64,000 nt of DNA from Kribbella sp. CA-293567 (lineage in GTDB: Bacteria; Actinomycetota; Actinomycetes; Propionibacteriales; Kribbellaceae): the NCBI RefSeq assembly GCF_027627575.1, contig NZ_CP114065.1, positions 3,472,001 to 3,536,000 of the forward strand, in the 5' to 3' direction. Position 1 is the stretch's first letter. Each line of letters begins with the position of its first letter. Made by a program: the position numbers and the translations under genes. Below are positions 18,563 to 26,598 of this stretch, piece by piece. The notes under the pieces are model-generated. The model did not search any database. It was given only the letters and a program-made list of their open reading frames with translations, and was not told the DNA's origin.

Positions 18563-19284
18563 GACTTGCTGGGATGGGCGACCGCGTCGACGACCTCGGC
18601 GGCGACCTCCGACAGCGACCGCTCACTGGTCCTGGCCCGGTGCAGTAGCTGGTCGAAGGCAGCGTCGAGGGTCAGGTCCTCGGTGTAGGCCAGCACTCCC
18701 TTCGCCTGCTCGATCACGATCCGGTCGGTCAGCGCGATCCGCAACTGACCGATCAGATGGGTGATCGAGTTCGTCCCCGAGTGCAGGATGACCACGGTGG
18801 CGATGTCGGCGAACGCCTGGGCCACGGTCGCGGTACCGGCCGGAACCAGCTCGGCGGGGAAGAACAGGTTGAGGGCGCCGAACGTCTGGCCCCGCCAGCG
18901 CATGGGATGCGCGTACAGGCTGTGGTAGCCCTGCGCCTCGAACCGCTCGGCGAACTCCGGCCAGCGGCCGGCGAGCAACGTCGAGTCGGCGGCCACCGGC
19001 TCGCCGGTCGCGAGGGTCAGGGCCGCGGGTCCGCTTTCGGTCTGCGCCTGATAGAGCTCGATGCCCTCGGCCCGGTGACTGGTGGCGGCCAGGAACTCCA
19101 GTTCCTGGTTGTCCGGCCGGGAGATCACGATGCCGCTCCCGGTCGCGAGCAGGCACCGCTCGCAGCCGGCCAGCAGGTTGGTGATCGTCCCGAGCACGTC
19201 GTGATCGGTGACGAGGGCCGACAGCGCGGTCGCCAGTTCCTGGACAGCGCGTTCGGGCAGTTGGGTGTCGAGCCGACTGCTCAC
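18559..19284 (-). CDS. GAF-ANTAR domain regulator (second gene of pair)
   Basis: 241 aa from GTG at 19284, with GGAGGTGA upstream. Residues about 20-165 read as a GAF sensor domain ([20 protein letters not shown] to [19 protein letters not shown]). Residues about 175-235 are an ANTAR domain ([20 protein letters not shown] and the helices after it). Such proteins bind tandem RNA hairpins and act as antiterminators in response to a ligand in the GAF domain. It is translationally coupled to the upstream GAF-ANTAR gene by a GTGA overlap, so the two may form a heterodimer (inference). Ligand and RNA targets are unknown. Confidence 0.85.
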   Translation of the reverse strand: MSSRLDTQLPERAVQELATALSALVTDHDVLGTITNLLAGCERCLLATGSGIVISRPDNQELEFLAATSHRAEGIELYQAQTESGPAALTLATGEPVAADSTLLAGRWPEFAERFEAQGYHSLYAHPMRWRGQTFGALNLFFPAELVPAGTATVAQAFADIATVVILHSGTNSITHLIGQLRIALTDRIVIEQAKGVLAYTEDLTLDAAFDQLLHRARTSERSLSEVAAEVVDAVAHPSKS

Positions 19285-19970
19285 TTCTCACCTCCGAAGG
19301 TCAGTTCGCGGTCCACCACTTGGCGGGCGGTCTCCACCAGGGTGATGTTGTAGGCATAAGCGTGGGCACGCAGGATCGCCAGCGCGTCGTCGGGGGGCAG
19401 TCCCAGCTGGGCCGTGACCATGCCGCAGGCGTGGTGGACCTGCGCGCGGGAGGCCCAGGCTCCTTCGCCGAGTCCCTCCGCCGTCGGGTCGCGGAGCAGC
19501 GCGGCGCCGACCGCGTCGGCCACGAACTGCACGGCGTCGATCGGCTCGGGCAGCTCGCGGCCATCGGTCGTGTAGACGCTGATCACCCCGAAGGTCTCAC
19601 CGCCCGGTCGCATCGGGAACGAGTACATCTGCAGGCCGCCGACCGCCTGCCAAGCGGACCGGGCGAACTCGGGCCAGCGGAGATTGGGCTCGTTCTCCAG
19701 CGCCAGGGTGAAGTACGTGCTGTACCGGAAGGCATCCAGGCAAGGGCCTTCGCCGGTCACGTCCTGGAGATCCTCCAACGTCGCCATCACCCGATCAGTG
19801 GTCGACAGGGTGGTCCGGCTCGAGCTGGTGTTCTCCACCGTGATCGCCGCGCCGTCGGCACCGAGGATCAGCCGGCTCGCGTCGCACAACCGCCCGGCCA
19901 GATGGGCGTCGGTGACGTTGGCGGCGGCCAGCGTCGCGAGCCGCACGAAGAGTTCCGCGCGATCAGTCAT
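19281..19970 (-). CDS. GAF-ANTAR domain regulator (first gene of pair)
   Basis: 229 aa from ATG at 19970. The GAF domain covers residues about 15-160, including CDASRLILGADGAAITVENT and YSFPMRPGGETFGVISVYTT. The C-terminal ANTAR helices read AWASRAQVHHACGMVTAQLG and PPDDALAILRAHAYAY. The usual first-helix IDQAKG pattern is here VHHACGMV, so the RNA-binding helix is divergent. The gene overlaps the second GAF-ANTAR gene by 4 bp. A minus-strand GGGTAC is present at 20064-20059, but I find no correctly spaced GNNT for it. Confidence 0.83.
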   Translation of the reverse strand: MTDRAELFVRLATLAAANVTDAHLAGRLCDASRLILGADGAAITVENTSSSRTTLSTTDRVMATLEDLQDVTGEGPCLDAFRYSTYFTLALENEPNLRWPEFARSAWQAVGGLQMYSFPMRPGGETFGVISVYTTDGRELPEPIDAVQFVADAVGAALLRDPTAEGLGEGAWASRAQVHHACGMVTAQLGLPPDDALAILRAHAYAYNITLVETARQVVDRELTFGGEK

Positions 19971-20086
19971 CGAAACCAGGCTCCCGTCACAGCCGCCGCT
20001 CCCACTCGCCGACCATACCGCCTCCTGGCTCGCGCAGATTCGTAGGTAGGCGAGACAAGTACCCGCAGTCATGCGACGCGGCAGCA

Positions 20087-20111
20087 GGTTGCGGGGCGGG
20101 CGCCGGGGTAC
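20087..20111 (+). promoter_or_regulatory. SigB-type promoter of the small acidic protein gene
   Basis: GGTT (20087-20090), 15 nt, GGGTAC (20106-20111), then 9 nt to the ATG at 20121. The fixed short distance to the ATG repeats what is seen at 4087, 16686 and 16778. Confidence 0.55.
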
Positions 20112-20120
20112 AGGCGAGCC

Positions 20121-20261
20121 ATGACAGAACAACCAGGCGAGTACGAGGACCAGGACAGCGAGCCCACCCAGAAGGCTCCCGAGGAAGGCCGTCCGGACGG
20201 CACCGTGGCCGACGACGACCAGGACCACGAGCCGGGCGAGCACATCGGGCCGCCCGAGTAG
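20121..20261 (+). CDS. Small acidic, disordered protein (46 aa)
   Basis: ATG at 20121 to TAG at 20259-20261. The product begins MTEQPGEYEDQDSEP and ends PGEHIGPPE. It is rich in Asp, Glu, Pro and Gly, without hydrophobic segments, so it should be disordered and very acidic. I do not recognise it. It is called because a SigB-type promoter ends 9 nt before the ATG and the codons are GC-rich at the third position. Small acidic proteins under stress sigma control are common in actinobacteria; a role in desiccation or osmotic stress is only a guess. Confidence 0.5.
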   Translation: MTEQPGEYEDQDSEPTQKAPEEGRPDGTVADDDQDHEPGEHIGPPE

Positions 20262-20326
20262 CAGTCGGTGCCGTAGGCATCATTTGGCTCACGGCCGCTG
20301 CTCGACCTGGCGGGCGGAACTTCACG

Positions 20327-20394
20327 GTGACGGTGGCCCGACGCCTCTCGGCGGGCCGTCCCCGGCCGATACCCCGTCATCCGGCCACCGTCAC
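20327..20394. repeat. 12-bp perfect inverted repeat, 44-nt spacer
   Basis: GTGACGGTGGCC (20327-20338) and GGCCACCGTCAC (20383-20394) are exact complements. The spacer can itself pair (GGGCCG with CGGCC around 20353-20367), so the RNA could fold as a long helix capped by an inner hairpin. Confidence 0.5.
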
Positions 20395-20421
20395 TTCTCG
20401 CTCCCTCCGGTGACCCGCGCC

Positions 20422-20448
20422 GAGGCCTGCCGAAGGTTGGAAGGCCTC
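20422..20448. repeat. 7-bp inverted repeat downstream of the long hairpin
   Basis: GAGGCCT (20422-20428) pairs with AGGCCTC (20442-20448) across a 13-nt loop. It is the second stem in the same 292-bp gap and adds to the impression of a structured RNA. Confidence 0.4.
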
Positions 20449-20553
20449 AGTACCCAGACCGCATCGCTGGAACCAGGCTCCGGCAAATCCGGTGCATGGT
20501 TCGCGGGAACCGGGCCCGGAGTACTGCGTCAGTGGTGAAGAGAGGCGACGACT

Positions 20554-20820
20554 GTGGACGACCGAGTGGACCCGATGGCGACCGCCGTCGGTCTTCTGAT
20601 GGTGAGTTACTGGCTGGACGAAGAAGCAGCGACCGACGTACTGCGGGACTGGGCCCGGCAACGCGGCGTCAGCACATCGACGATCGCCGCCAGAGTGATC
20701 GAAGCCGCTCGAAGCACCGCCGGGACCGGCTCGGGCACCGGCCCGGCCGACGACGAGTTGACCAGGTGGCTCGGCCCGCGGCTCGACTCGCTGCGAACCC
20801 TGGACCGGTCCGGTGAGTGA
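20554..20820 (+). CDS. Stand-alone ANTAR-like small protein
   Basis: 88 aa from GTG at 20554, with GAGAGG upstream. The stretch MATAVGLLMVSYWLDEEAAT, then DVLRDWARQRGVSTSTIAAR, follows the pattern of ANTAR helices (AVGLLM for AKGILM, then a helix of alternating small and charged residues). No GAF, PAS or STAS sensor domain precedes it. The C-terminal 30 residues are Gly/Thr-rich and then charged. RNA binding is inferred from resemblance only. It converges on crtYd with 13 bp between stops. Confidence 0.6.
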   Translation: MDDRVDPMATAVGLLMVSYWLDEEAATDVLRDWARQRGVSTSTIAARVIEAARSTAGTGSGTGPADDELTRWLGPRLDSLRTLDRSGE

Positions 20821-20833
20821 GTGGACCACCGGC

Positions 20834-21193
20834 TCAGCGTCGCGGGCGGCGCAGCGCCCGCGCGATCGCCGGCCGCGGACCGGGTGGCTCTTCCGCCTGC
20901 ACTCCCCGGCGTCCCCACCAGACCCACCAGATCATCGACTGGGCCACCAGGCTGAAGCCGAACCAGAAGTCCTCGATTGGCGCGTGGCCGATCCGCCAGC
21001 CGAGAATGGCATCCTCGTCGTAGCGGAAGACGCCCCGGGAGGTGAGCCATTCGTTCGTGAGGAGCTGGAAGAACAAGATGATCGAGTACGAGACCCAGAA
21101 CGCGCGGCGGCCGAGCAGCCGGGTCCGCAGCACCCAGAGGTCCAGCACGACAGTGACGGCGATGCCCAGAAGTGAAGCCTCGGTGTGAGTCAT
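20834..21193 (-). CDS. crtYd: Lycopene beta-cyclase subunit CrtYd
   Basis: 119 aa from ATG at 21193. Three hydrophobic segments and the diagnostic block PIEDFWFGFSLVAQSMIWWV followed by VWWGRRG identify the second subunit of the heterodimeric actinobacterial lycopene cyclase. An Arg/Pro-rich tail follows. With CrtYc it cyclises the psi end of lycopene to a beta ring in the membrane. The ATG overlaps the crtYc stop by 4 bp, so the subunits are translationally coupled, as is usual for this enzyme. Confidence 0.9.
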   Translation of the reverse strand: MTHTEASLLGIAVTVVLDLWVLRTRLLGRRAFWVSYSIILFFQLLTNEWLTSRGVFRYDEDAILGWRIGHAPIEDFWFGFSLVAQSMIWWVWWGRRGVQAEEPPGPRPAIARALRRPRR

Positions 21194-21546
21194 CTCCGGT
21201 CGTCCTCCTCGGCCGCGACGCCTGCCTCGTCGCCCACCGTCCAGCCCCGCACGCTGCGCACGGCCTCCAGCGTCATCACCGACGCCAGTGGCACCACGAC
21301 GAAGAACAGCAGCTCCTCCAGCGGCAGGCTCGCCAGGGACATCCCCAGCGTGAGCGACTCGTCGAAGACCCAGTGCCCGGCGCGGACGGCCAGGAAGTCC
21401 CACAGGGCGAACGGCAGTCCCGCGCACAGCAGCACCAGCCCGAACCGGTACGGCCGGGCGTACACCCGGGTGCGCAACAGCACTTCCAGTGGCAGCGTGG
21501 CGACCAGTACGAACACCAGCATGACCACGTACGTCAGTTCACGCAT
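21190..21546 (-). CDS. crtYc: Lycopene beta-cyclase subunit CrtYc
   Basis: 118 aa from ATG at 21546. It has three hydrophobic segments: YVVMLVFVLVATLPLEVLL, FGLVLLCAGLPFALWDFLAV and LEELLFFVVVPLASVMTLEA. The conserved GHWVFDESLTLG and PLEELLFFVVVP are typical of the CrtYc subunit. It is the first gene of a two-gene unit with crtYd and is divergent from the YihY-like gene with only 33 bp between start codons. No clear promoter motif is visible in that gap. Confidence 0.9.
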   Translation of the reverse strand: MRELTYVVMLVFVLVATLPLEVLLRTRVYARPYRFGLVLLCAGLPFALWDFLAVRAGHWVFDESLTLGMSLASLPLEELLFFVVVPLASVMTLEAVRSVRGWTVGDEAGVAAEEDDRR

Positions 21547-21579
21547 GGCGTCATTCTCGCCGATGCGCCCGAGGCCGCG

Positions 21580-22455
21580 ATGACGAACCCTCGCGGTCCG
21601 GCCGGCGAGCTGCGCGGGCTGGCCCGGCGTACGGGAGCGATCTTGAAGGGCCGCGACCTGTCGGCGGCGGCAGCGACGCTGACCTACTTCGGCGCCATCG
21701 CCGTCGTTCCGTGGCTGCTGCTCGCCCTGTGGAGCACGACCTGGTTCGGTGGGATCGACGGCGCCGAACGACGGCTGCTCGACCTGCGGGTGCTGGTGCC
21801 GCCGGACCTGGGAGGCCGGCCGCGGTACGACGATCTGGTGCACGCCGCGACCCAGCTCGGCGTCATCGGCGCCCTGGTACTCCTGCTCCCGGCATCGTTC
21901 TACGGCGAAGGCATCCGACGGGCCTGCCTGACGTTACGGCCGGCTACGGAGCGCTTCACCGGGTGGCGTGCCCGGTTGCTGCTGATGCCGCTGGTCGTGG
22001 TCGTGCCGCCGCTCACCTGGGCGATCCTGGCGGTCGGTGACCGGCTGGCACCCCTGTCGCCCGAGGGAGGCGGGGGTGGGCTCGGCAATGCGCTGGTGCG
22101 GATCGTGGCGGGCTTCACGATCGTCTGGCTGGCGCTGAGCGTTCTGCTCACGTGGGTGTTCCGGGCTGTCGCCCCGAGCCGGCCACGCTGGTGGGTTGCG
22201 GCGGTAGGGGCGCTGGCCACCGGGTCCTGCCTGGCCGGCTTCCTGCACGGGTTCCAGCTGTTCCTGGCGATCCCGATCGATGTCGGGGTTCCGTTCGGCG
22301 GGCTCGGAGTGGTCGGTGGGGTCCTCGCCGTCGGGCTGTGGCTCTATGTGCTGCACGTGCTGCTGTTACTGGGCTGGGCGGTCACCCAGGCTCTCGAGGA
22401 CCGAGTGAGTGCCAACTCCCCGTGGGCCACGGGAGGCGGTCGTGAACAGCTCTGA
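21580..22455 (+). CDS. YihY/BrkB-family membrane protein
   Basis: 291 aa from ATG at 21580. It shows the family start LKGRDLSAAAATLTYFGAIA followed by VVPWLLLALWS, then four further membrane segments, including IVWLALSVLLTWVFRAVAP and VGGVLAVGLWLYVLHVLLLL. These proteins (formerly called ribonuclease BN) have unknown function. The end overlaps the CrtA-like gene by 14 bp, so it is the first gene of the carotenoid tailoring operon. A role in moving or storing the pigment would be speculative. Confidence 0.83.
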   Translation: MTNPRGPAGELRGLARRTGAILKGRDLSAAAATLTYFGAIAVVPWLLLALWSTTWFGGIDGAERRLLDLRVLVPPDLGGRPRYDDLVHAATQLGVIGALVLLLPASFYGEGIRRACLTLRPATERFTGWRARLLLMPLVVVVPPLTWAILAVGDRLAPLSPEGGGGGLGNALVRIVAGFTIVWLALSVLLTWVFRAVAPSRPRWWVAAVGALATGSCLAGFLHGFQLFLAIPIDVGVPFGGLGVVGGVLAVGLWLYVLHVLLLLGWAVTQALEDRVSANSPWATGGGREQL

Positions 22456-23134
22456 CGGCAGCGTGGTGGATCTGCGGGTCTGGCGGGTGCCGAAGGTGGG
22501 GCCGGCCCTGTTGCGGATGGCAGGCGGACGTTCGCGGCTGCGCAGGACTCCCGGCCTGCGGTTCGCCACCTTGCTCGGGACCAGCTCAGGACGTACTTTC
22601 ACTCCTCGTGACGCCGATCTGCATCATTGGGCCCTGCTGACCGTGTGGGACGAGATCGAAGCCGCTGACGACTTCGGACGCGGCCCCCTGGTCGGCAGCT
22701 GGGAGGCGGCGGCGCAGGAGCGGCTGCGGGTGCGGATGACTCCGCTGTCGTCTCGTGGACGGTGGTCAGGCAGCGAACCCTTCCGCCTGGCGGACCGGCC
22801 GGCACAGGCCGGCCCGGTGGCCGCCATCACGCGGGCCCGGCTGCGGCCGTCCCGGGCGCTGTCGTTCTGGCGGGCGGTGCCTCCGGTGGTCTCCGACCTC
22901 ACCGAAGCCCCCGGACTCCGCTTGGCGATCGGCATCGGTGAGGCGCCGATCGGTCTGCAGGGCACCTTCTCCTTGTGGGACTCCGGCAAGACCCTGGTCG
23001 ACTTCGCGTACCGCGGAGAGGCTCATCGCGCCGCGGTCGAGCGGACGGAGCCGGCCCGGTGGTACGCCGAGGAACTCTTCGCCCGCTTCGCCGTCCGCGA
23101 GATCGAGGGCACCTACCGCGGGCGGACGCCATGA
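22442..23134 (+). CDS. CrtA-like (spheroidene monooxygenase family) protein
   Basis: 230 aa from GTG at 22442, chosen for GGGAGGCGG just upstream; a GTG at 22409 is also open. It shows VVDLRVWRVPKVGPALLRMA, PGLRFATLLGTSSGRTFTPR, ITRARLRPSRALSFWRAVPP and IGIGEAPIGLQGTFSLWDS, the block order of the spheroidene monooxygenase family. CrtA puts a keto group at C-2 of acyclic, C-1 hydroxylated or methoxylated carotenoid ends in purple bacteria. Here it directly precedes a CruF-like hydratase, which would make the C-1 hydroxyl. Keto formation on a pigment end group is therefore plausible but not proven; some homologues outside purple bacteria have other roles. Confidence 0.72.
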   Translation: MNSSDGSVVDLRVWRVPKVGPALLRMAGGRSRLRRTPGLRFATLLGTSSGRTFTPRDADLHHWALLTVWDEIEAADDFGRGPLVGSWEAAAQERLRVRMTPLSSRGRWSGSEPFRLADRPAQAGPVAAITRARLRPSRALSFWRAVPPVVSDLTEAPGLRLAIGIGEAPIGLQGTFSLWDSGKTLVDFAYRGEAHRAAVERTEPARWYAEELFARFAVREIEGTYRGRTP

Positions 23135-23955
23135 CCAGCTCCCGCGTCGAGACCAGCGCAGCGAGGTCGTGGACAGCGCCCAGGGCGGTCACCTGGGTGG
23201 CGGGCGGCTTGGCGGCCGCCGCGGTGCTGGTGCAGATGATCTTCCCGTTCACAGCGGGCGGCACGTTCGCGCTCACAGTCGCCAGCGTGCTGCTGCTCTC
23301 GGCCGCCGCGCTGACCCATGCCTTGGCGACCCGGGGCCCGAGCACGGCACTGGCTCTGCTCGTCGTGGCCGGCGGCGGTGGACTGGTCGCTGAGGCGATC
23401 GGCGTGAGTACCGGCGTGCCGTTCGGCAGGTACGACTACACCGGCACGCTCGGCTGGGAGGTATTCGGTGTGCCGGGGCTGGTGCCGCTGGCCTGGGTGA
23501 TGATGGCGTGGCCGGCCCTGCTGGTGGCCCGGCTGCTGGTCCCCGGCCGCCGACCGGTGCTGCGGCTCCTCGTAGCGGCTTGGGCGCTGACGGCCTGGGA
23601 CGTTTTCCTCGACCCGCAGATGGTCGATGCCGGGCACTGGACCTGGGACGACCCGCACCCCGCGTTGCCCGGGGTGGAAGGAATCCCGCTGACCAACTTC
23701 GCCGGCTGGCTGGTGGTGTCGGCGCTCATCTGCGGAGTGCTCGATCGGCTGGTGCCCGCCTCCGCGGGCCGGCGGGTGGAGTTGCGGCGCGACGCCGTAC
23801 CGGTTGCGGTGTATCTGTGGACCTATGGTTCTTCGGTGCTCGCCCACGCCTTGTTCTTCGGTCGTCCTCCGGTGGCGCTGGTCGGCAGCCTGGTGATGGG
23901 AATCGTGGCGCTACCGCTGGCCGCGTTGGTGATTCGCCGGACGGGTCGGCGGTGA
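23131..23955 (+). CDS. cruF: CruF-like carotenoid 1',2'-hydratase
   Basis: 274 aa; ATG at 23131 overlaps the previous stop by 4 bp. About seven membrane segments are present, and the family blocks GVPFGRYDYTGTLGWEVFGV, LTAWDVFLDPQMVDAGHWTW and GIPLTNFAGWLVVS are clear. CruF-type enzymes (COG2324) add water across the 1',2' double bond of the psi end group of gamma-carotene or lycopene-type pigments. It fits the neighbouring desaturase and transferase as part of a tailoring line for a monocyclic carotenoid. Confidence 0.86.
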   Translation: MTSSRVETSAARSWTAPRAVTWVAGGLAAAAVLVQMIFPFTAGGTFALTVASVLLLSAAALTHALATRGPSTALALLVVAGGGGLVAEAIGVSTGVPFGRYDYTGTLGWEVFGVPGLVPLAWVMMAWPALLVARLLVPGRRPVLRLLVAAWALTAWDVFLDPQMVDAGHWTWDDPHPALPGVEGIPLTNFAGWLVVSALICGVLDRLVPASAGRRVELRRDAVPVAVYLWTYGSSVLAHALFFGRPPVALVGSLVMGIVALPLAALVIRRTGRR

Positions 23956-25097
23956 GGGTGCCGGCCGGCCGCTGGCTGGTTCGCGCCGGTACGACGTTCG
24001 CTGTCGCGTCGCTGGGCCTGACTCTCGACAATCTGCGCCGGCTGCGTGCGCCCTCGCCCGTGGCCTCGCCGGCCTCCGAGACCCTCGCGGTGCTGCTGCC
24101 CGTGCGCGACGAGGCCGAGCGGGTCGAGCAGTGCGTGCGCGAACTCGCGTCGGCGGCCGCCCACTGGCCTGGGCCTGCCCGGGTCATCGTGCTCGACGAC
24201 CGGTCCGCCGACGGCACGGCCGACGCATTGCACCGGATCTTGAACGACAGCGAGCATCCGGTGCCGCATCCGGTCGAGGTGATCACCGGCGTCCCGACAC
24301 CGAACGGCTGGCTGGGGAAGCCGTGGGCGTGTCAGCAACTCGCCGACGCTGCCGGTGGGGCTTCGGTGCTGGTCTTCGTCGATGCCGACGTGACGGTCTC
24401 CGAGGCCGGACTGACCGCGACCGTGAGCCTGCTGCGTTCGTCCGGTCTCGACCTCGTCTGCCCTTATCCGCGCCAGGAAGCCGAGGGCGTCGCGGAGCGG
24501 CTCGTGCAACCGCTGCTGCAGTGGTCCTGGATGAGCACGTTGCCGTTGGCAATTGCCGAGAGCTCCGCGCGGCCGTCGCTGACGGCGGCGAACGGCCAGT
24601 TGCTCGCTGTCGACGCCGCGGCCTACCGGCGAGCAGGTGGGCACGCGGCGGTCCGGGCCGACGTACTGGAGGACATCGGCCTGCTGCGGGCGCTGAAGCG
24701 CTCGGGCGGCCGTGGCGTGGTGGTCGACGGCAGTGACATCGCCTCCTGCCGGATGTACGACGGCTGGCGCGACTTGAGGGCCGGCTATACGAAGTCCTTG
24801 TGGGCCGCGTTCGGATCACCGATGGGCGCTGCGGCGGTGACGGCGCTGATGCTGCTTTCCCACGTCGTGCCTGCTGCGGCAGCGCTGCGGGGTTCGCGGG
24901 TTGGGCTGATCGGTTACCTCGCCAGTGTGGCCGGGCGGGCGCTGGTGGCCCGGCGTACCGGTGGCCGGGTGCACCCTGATGCCTGGGCGCATCCGCTGTC
25001 AGTAGCGGCGTTCGCAGCGCTCACCGCCGACTCCGTGGTGGCCCGCCAACGGGGAACCTTGCGCTGGAAGGGCCGGCCTGTCGAGGTTCGCCGGTGA
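23952..25097 (+). CDS. Membrane GT2 glycosyltransferase, likely carotenoid-acting
   Basis: 381 aa; GTG at 23952 overlaps the cruF stop (GTGA). An N-terminal hydrophobic helix is followed by the GT-A start ETLAVLLPVRDEAERVEQC, VIVLDDRSADGTADAL, and the metal site SVLVFVDADVTVSEAGL. C-terminal hydrophobic helices (AAAVTALMLLSHVVPAAAAL) suggest membrane association. It resembles CruG/CruC-type carotenoid glycosyltransferases and hopanoid-type GT2 proteins. Position between cruF and a desaturase points to glycosylation of the hydroxylated end group. Confidence 0.8.
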   Translation: MRVPAGRWLVRAGTTFAVASLGLTLDNLRRLRAPSPVASPASETLAVLLPVRDEAERVEQCVRELASAAAHWPGPARVIVLDDRSADGTADALHRILNDSEHPVPHPVEVITGVPTPNGWLGKPWACQQLADAAGGASVLVFVDADVTVSEAGLTATVSLLRSSGLDLVCPYPRQEAEGVAERLVQPLLQWSWMSTLPLAIAESSARPSLTAANGQLLAVDAAAYRRAGGHAAVRADVLEDIGLLRALKRSGGRGVVVDGSDIASCRMYDGWRDLRAGYTKSLWAAFGSPMGAAAVTALMLLSHVVPAAAALRGSRVGLIGYLASVAGRALVARRTGGRVHPDAWAHPLSVAAFAALTADSVVARQRGTLRWKGRPVEVRR

Positions 25098-25104
25098 GCG
25101 ATTC

Positions 25105-26592
25105 ATGAGCCGGCTGGTCGTCGTTGGGGCAGGCGTCGGCGGGCTTGCCGCCGCCGCTCGGCTGAGTGCGCTCGGGCATCAGGTCACCGTTCTAGAGCAG
25201 GCCGATGAGATCGGCGGCAAGCTCGGCACCTTGACCCAGGACGGCTTCGTCTTCGACACGGGCCCTTCGCTGGTGACGATGCCGCAGGTACTGGCCGAGT
25301 TGTTCGCCGACACCGGACCTCCGCTCACCGAGGTGCTCGACCTGCAGCGCCTCGACATCGCCTGCCGCTACCGCTTCGCCGACGGCACCGTGCTGGAACT
25401 GCCCGGCGAGGCTGCCGACATACCGGCTGCTCTGGACGCCGCCCTCGGACCCGGCCGCGGTGCGCAGTGGTCGGCGTTCATGGAACGAGCCCACCGCATC
25501 TGGGACATCACCCGGGAACCGTTCCTGGAGTCACCGATCACCCTCGCGGACATGGCACGGCTGTCGCGCCGACTGGATCAGGTCGGGGCGGTCGCGCCTT
25601 GGCGCAGCCTGCGCGGTCTCGGGACGGCGTACCTCGAAGATCCGCGGCTGCGGATGTTGCTCGATCGCTACGCCACCTACACCGGCTCGGACCCTCGCCG
25701 GGCACCGGCGGCGCTGGCCGCCGTGCCCTATGCCGAACAGGCTTACGGTTCCTGGTATGTGCCCGGTGGGCTGTACCGGATCGGCGAGGCGCTGCTGCAG
25801 CGGGCTCAGTCTCTTGGTGCACAGGTGCGAACCGGCGCCGAGGTTGCCGAAGTACTGTTGAGCGGCGGCCGGGCCACCGGCGTCCGTCTGGTCGACGGCA
25901 CTGTGATCGAAGCTGACGCCGTAGTGGCCAACGCTGATGCCGCCCAGGTCTACGACCGGCTCGTGTCAGGACCGCTGGCACGCCGTGCCGCCGCCAGGAT
26001 CCACCGTACGACGCCGTCGTTGTCGGGGTTCGTGCTGCTGCTGGCCCTCGACGAAGCGCCCGCCGATCAGCCGCATCATCAGGTGCTGTTCGCCGAGGAC
26101 TACGACGCCGAGTTCGACTCCGTCTTCGGTCGTCGCGGCCGGGCCCGGCCGGTCGAGCGGCCCACCGTCTACATTTCCGCGCCGGACGATCCGGCGCTGG
26201 TTCCGCACGCCGGAGCCGGCGCGTGGTTCGTGCTCGTCAATGCACCCAGGCACGATCCTCAGGATGGCGTCGACTGGGATTCGCCTGGACTTGCCGAACG
26301 GTACGCCGACCAGGTCCTGTCGGTGATGGCGTCGCGTGGCCTCGACGTACGCCGGTTGGTACGGCACCGCACCGTGCTCTCCCCGGCCGACCTGGCCCGC
26401 CGTACTCTCACCCCGGGCGGCTCGATCTACGGCACGTCCTCGAACGGCGCCAGCGCGGCGTTCCGGCGGCCGGCCAACCGGTCACCGGTACCGGGGCTCT
26501 ACCTGGTCGGGGGCTCGTCGCACCCCGGAGGTGGGCTGCCGTTGGTGGTCCTGTCCGCCCGGATCGTCAGCGAGCTGATCGGGCCGGCCTGA
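25105..26592 (+). CDS. CrtI/CrtD-type carotenoid desaturase (second, tailoring)
   Basis: 495 aa from ATG at 25105. FAD site RLVVVGAGVGGLAAAARLSA is at residues 3-22, DGFVFDTGPSLVTMPQVLAE is the conserved substrate-loop start, and the C-terminal LYLVGGSSHPGGGLPLVVLS closes the FAD site. It is distinct from the crtI at 28718. Its place in the cruF-GT2 operon makes a 3',4'-desaturase of the hydroxylated psi end (CrtD/CruO type) more likely than a phytoene desaturase. That assignment is inference; an oxygenase of the CrtO/CrtP type is less likely from length and C-terminus. Confidence 0.84.
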   Translation: MSRLVVVGAGVGGLAAAARLSALGHQVTVLEQADEIGGKLGTLTQDGFVFDTGPSLVTMPQVLAELFADTGPPLTEVLDLQRLDIACRYRFADGTVLELPGEAADIPAALDAALGPGRGAQWSAFMERAHRIWDITREPFLESPITLADMARLSRRLDQVGAVAPWRSLRGLGTAYLEDPRLRMLLDRYATYTGSDPRRAPAALAAVPYAEQAYGSWYVPGGLYRIGEALLQRAQSLGAQVRTGAEVAEVLLSGGRATGVRLVDGTVIEADAVVANADAAQVYDRLVSGPLARRAAARIHRTTPSLSGFVLLLALDEAPADQPHHQVLFAEDYDAEFDSVFGRRGRARPVERPTVYISAPDDPALVPHAGAGAWFVLVNAPRHDPQDGVDWDSPGLAERYADQVLSVMASRGLDVRRLVRHRTVLSPADLARRTLTPGGSIYGTSSNGASAAFRRPANRSPVPGLYLVGGSSHPGGGLPLVVLSARIVSELIGPA

Positions 26593-26598
26593 GCAGGA

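Larger units (their letters stand above)
20262..20553. other. Intergenic stretch with nested inverted repeats, no gene seen
   Basis: 292 bp between the acidic protein and the ANTAR-like gene. Short open frames are present but lack a ribosome site and sensible composition. It holds two separate inverted repeats (20327-20394 and 20422-20448) and a CCGGGCCCGG palindrome near 20512. It may be a long structured leader of the ANTAR-like gene, a terminator region, or an unrecognised RNA. Confidence 0.4.

Noticed and set aside
20284..20538. An 84-codon open frame in the gap before the ANTAR-like gene
   Set aside because: No ribosome site and no family resemblance; it runs through the inverted repeats, so the structured-RNA reading was preferred.
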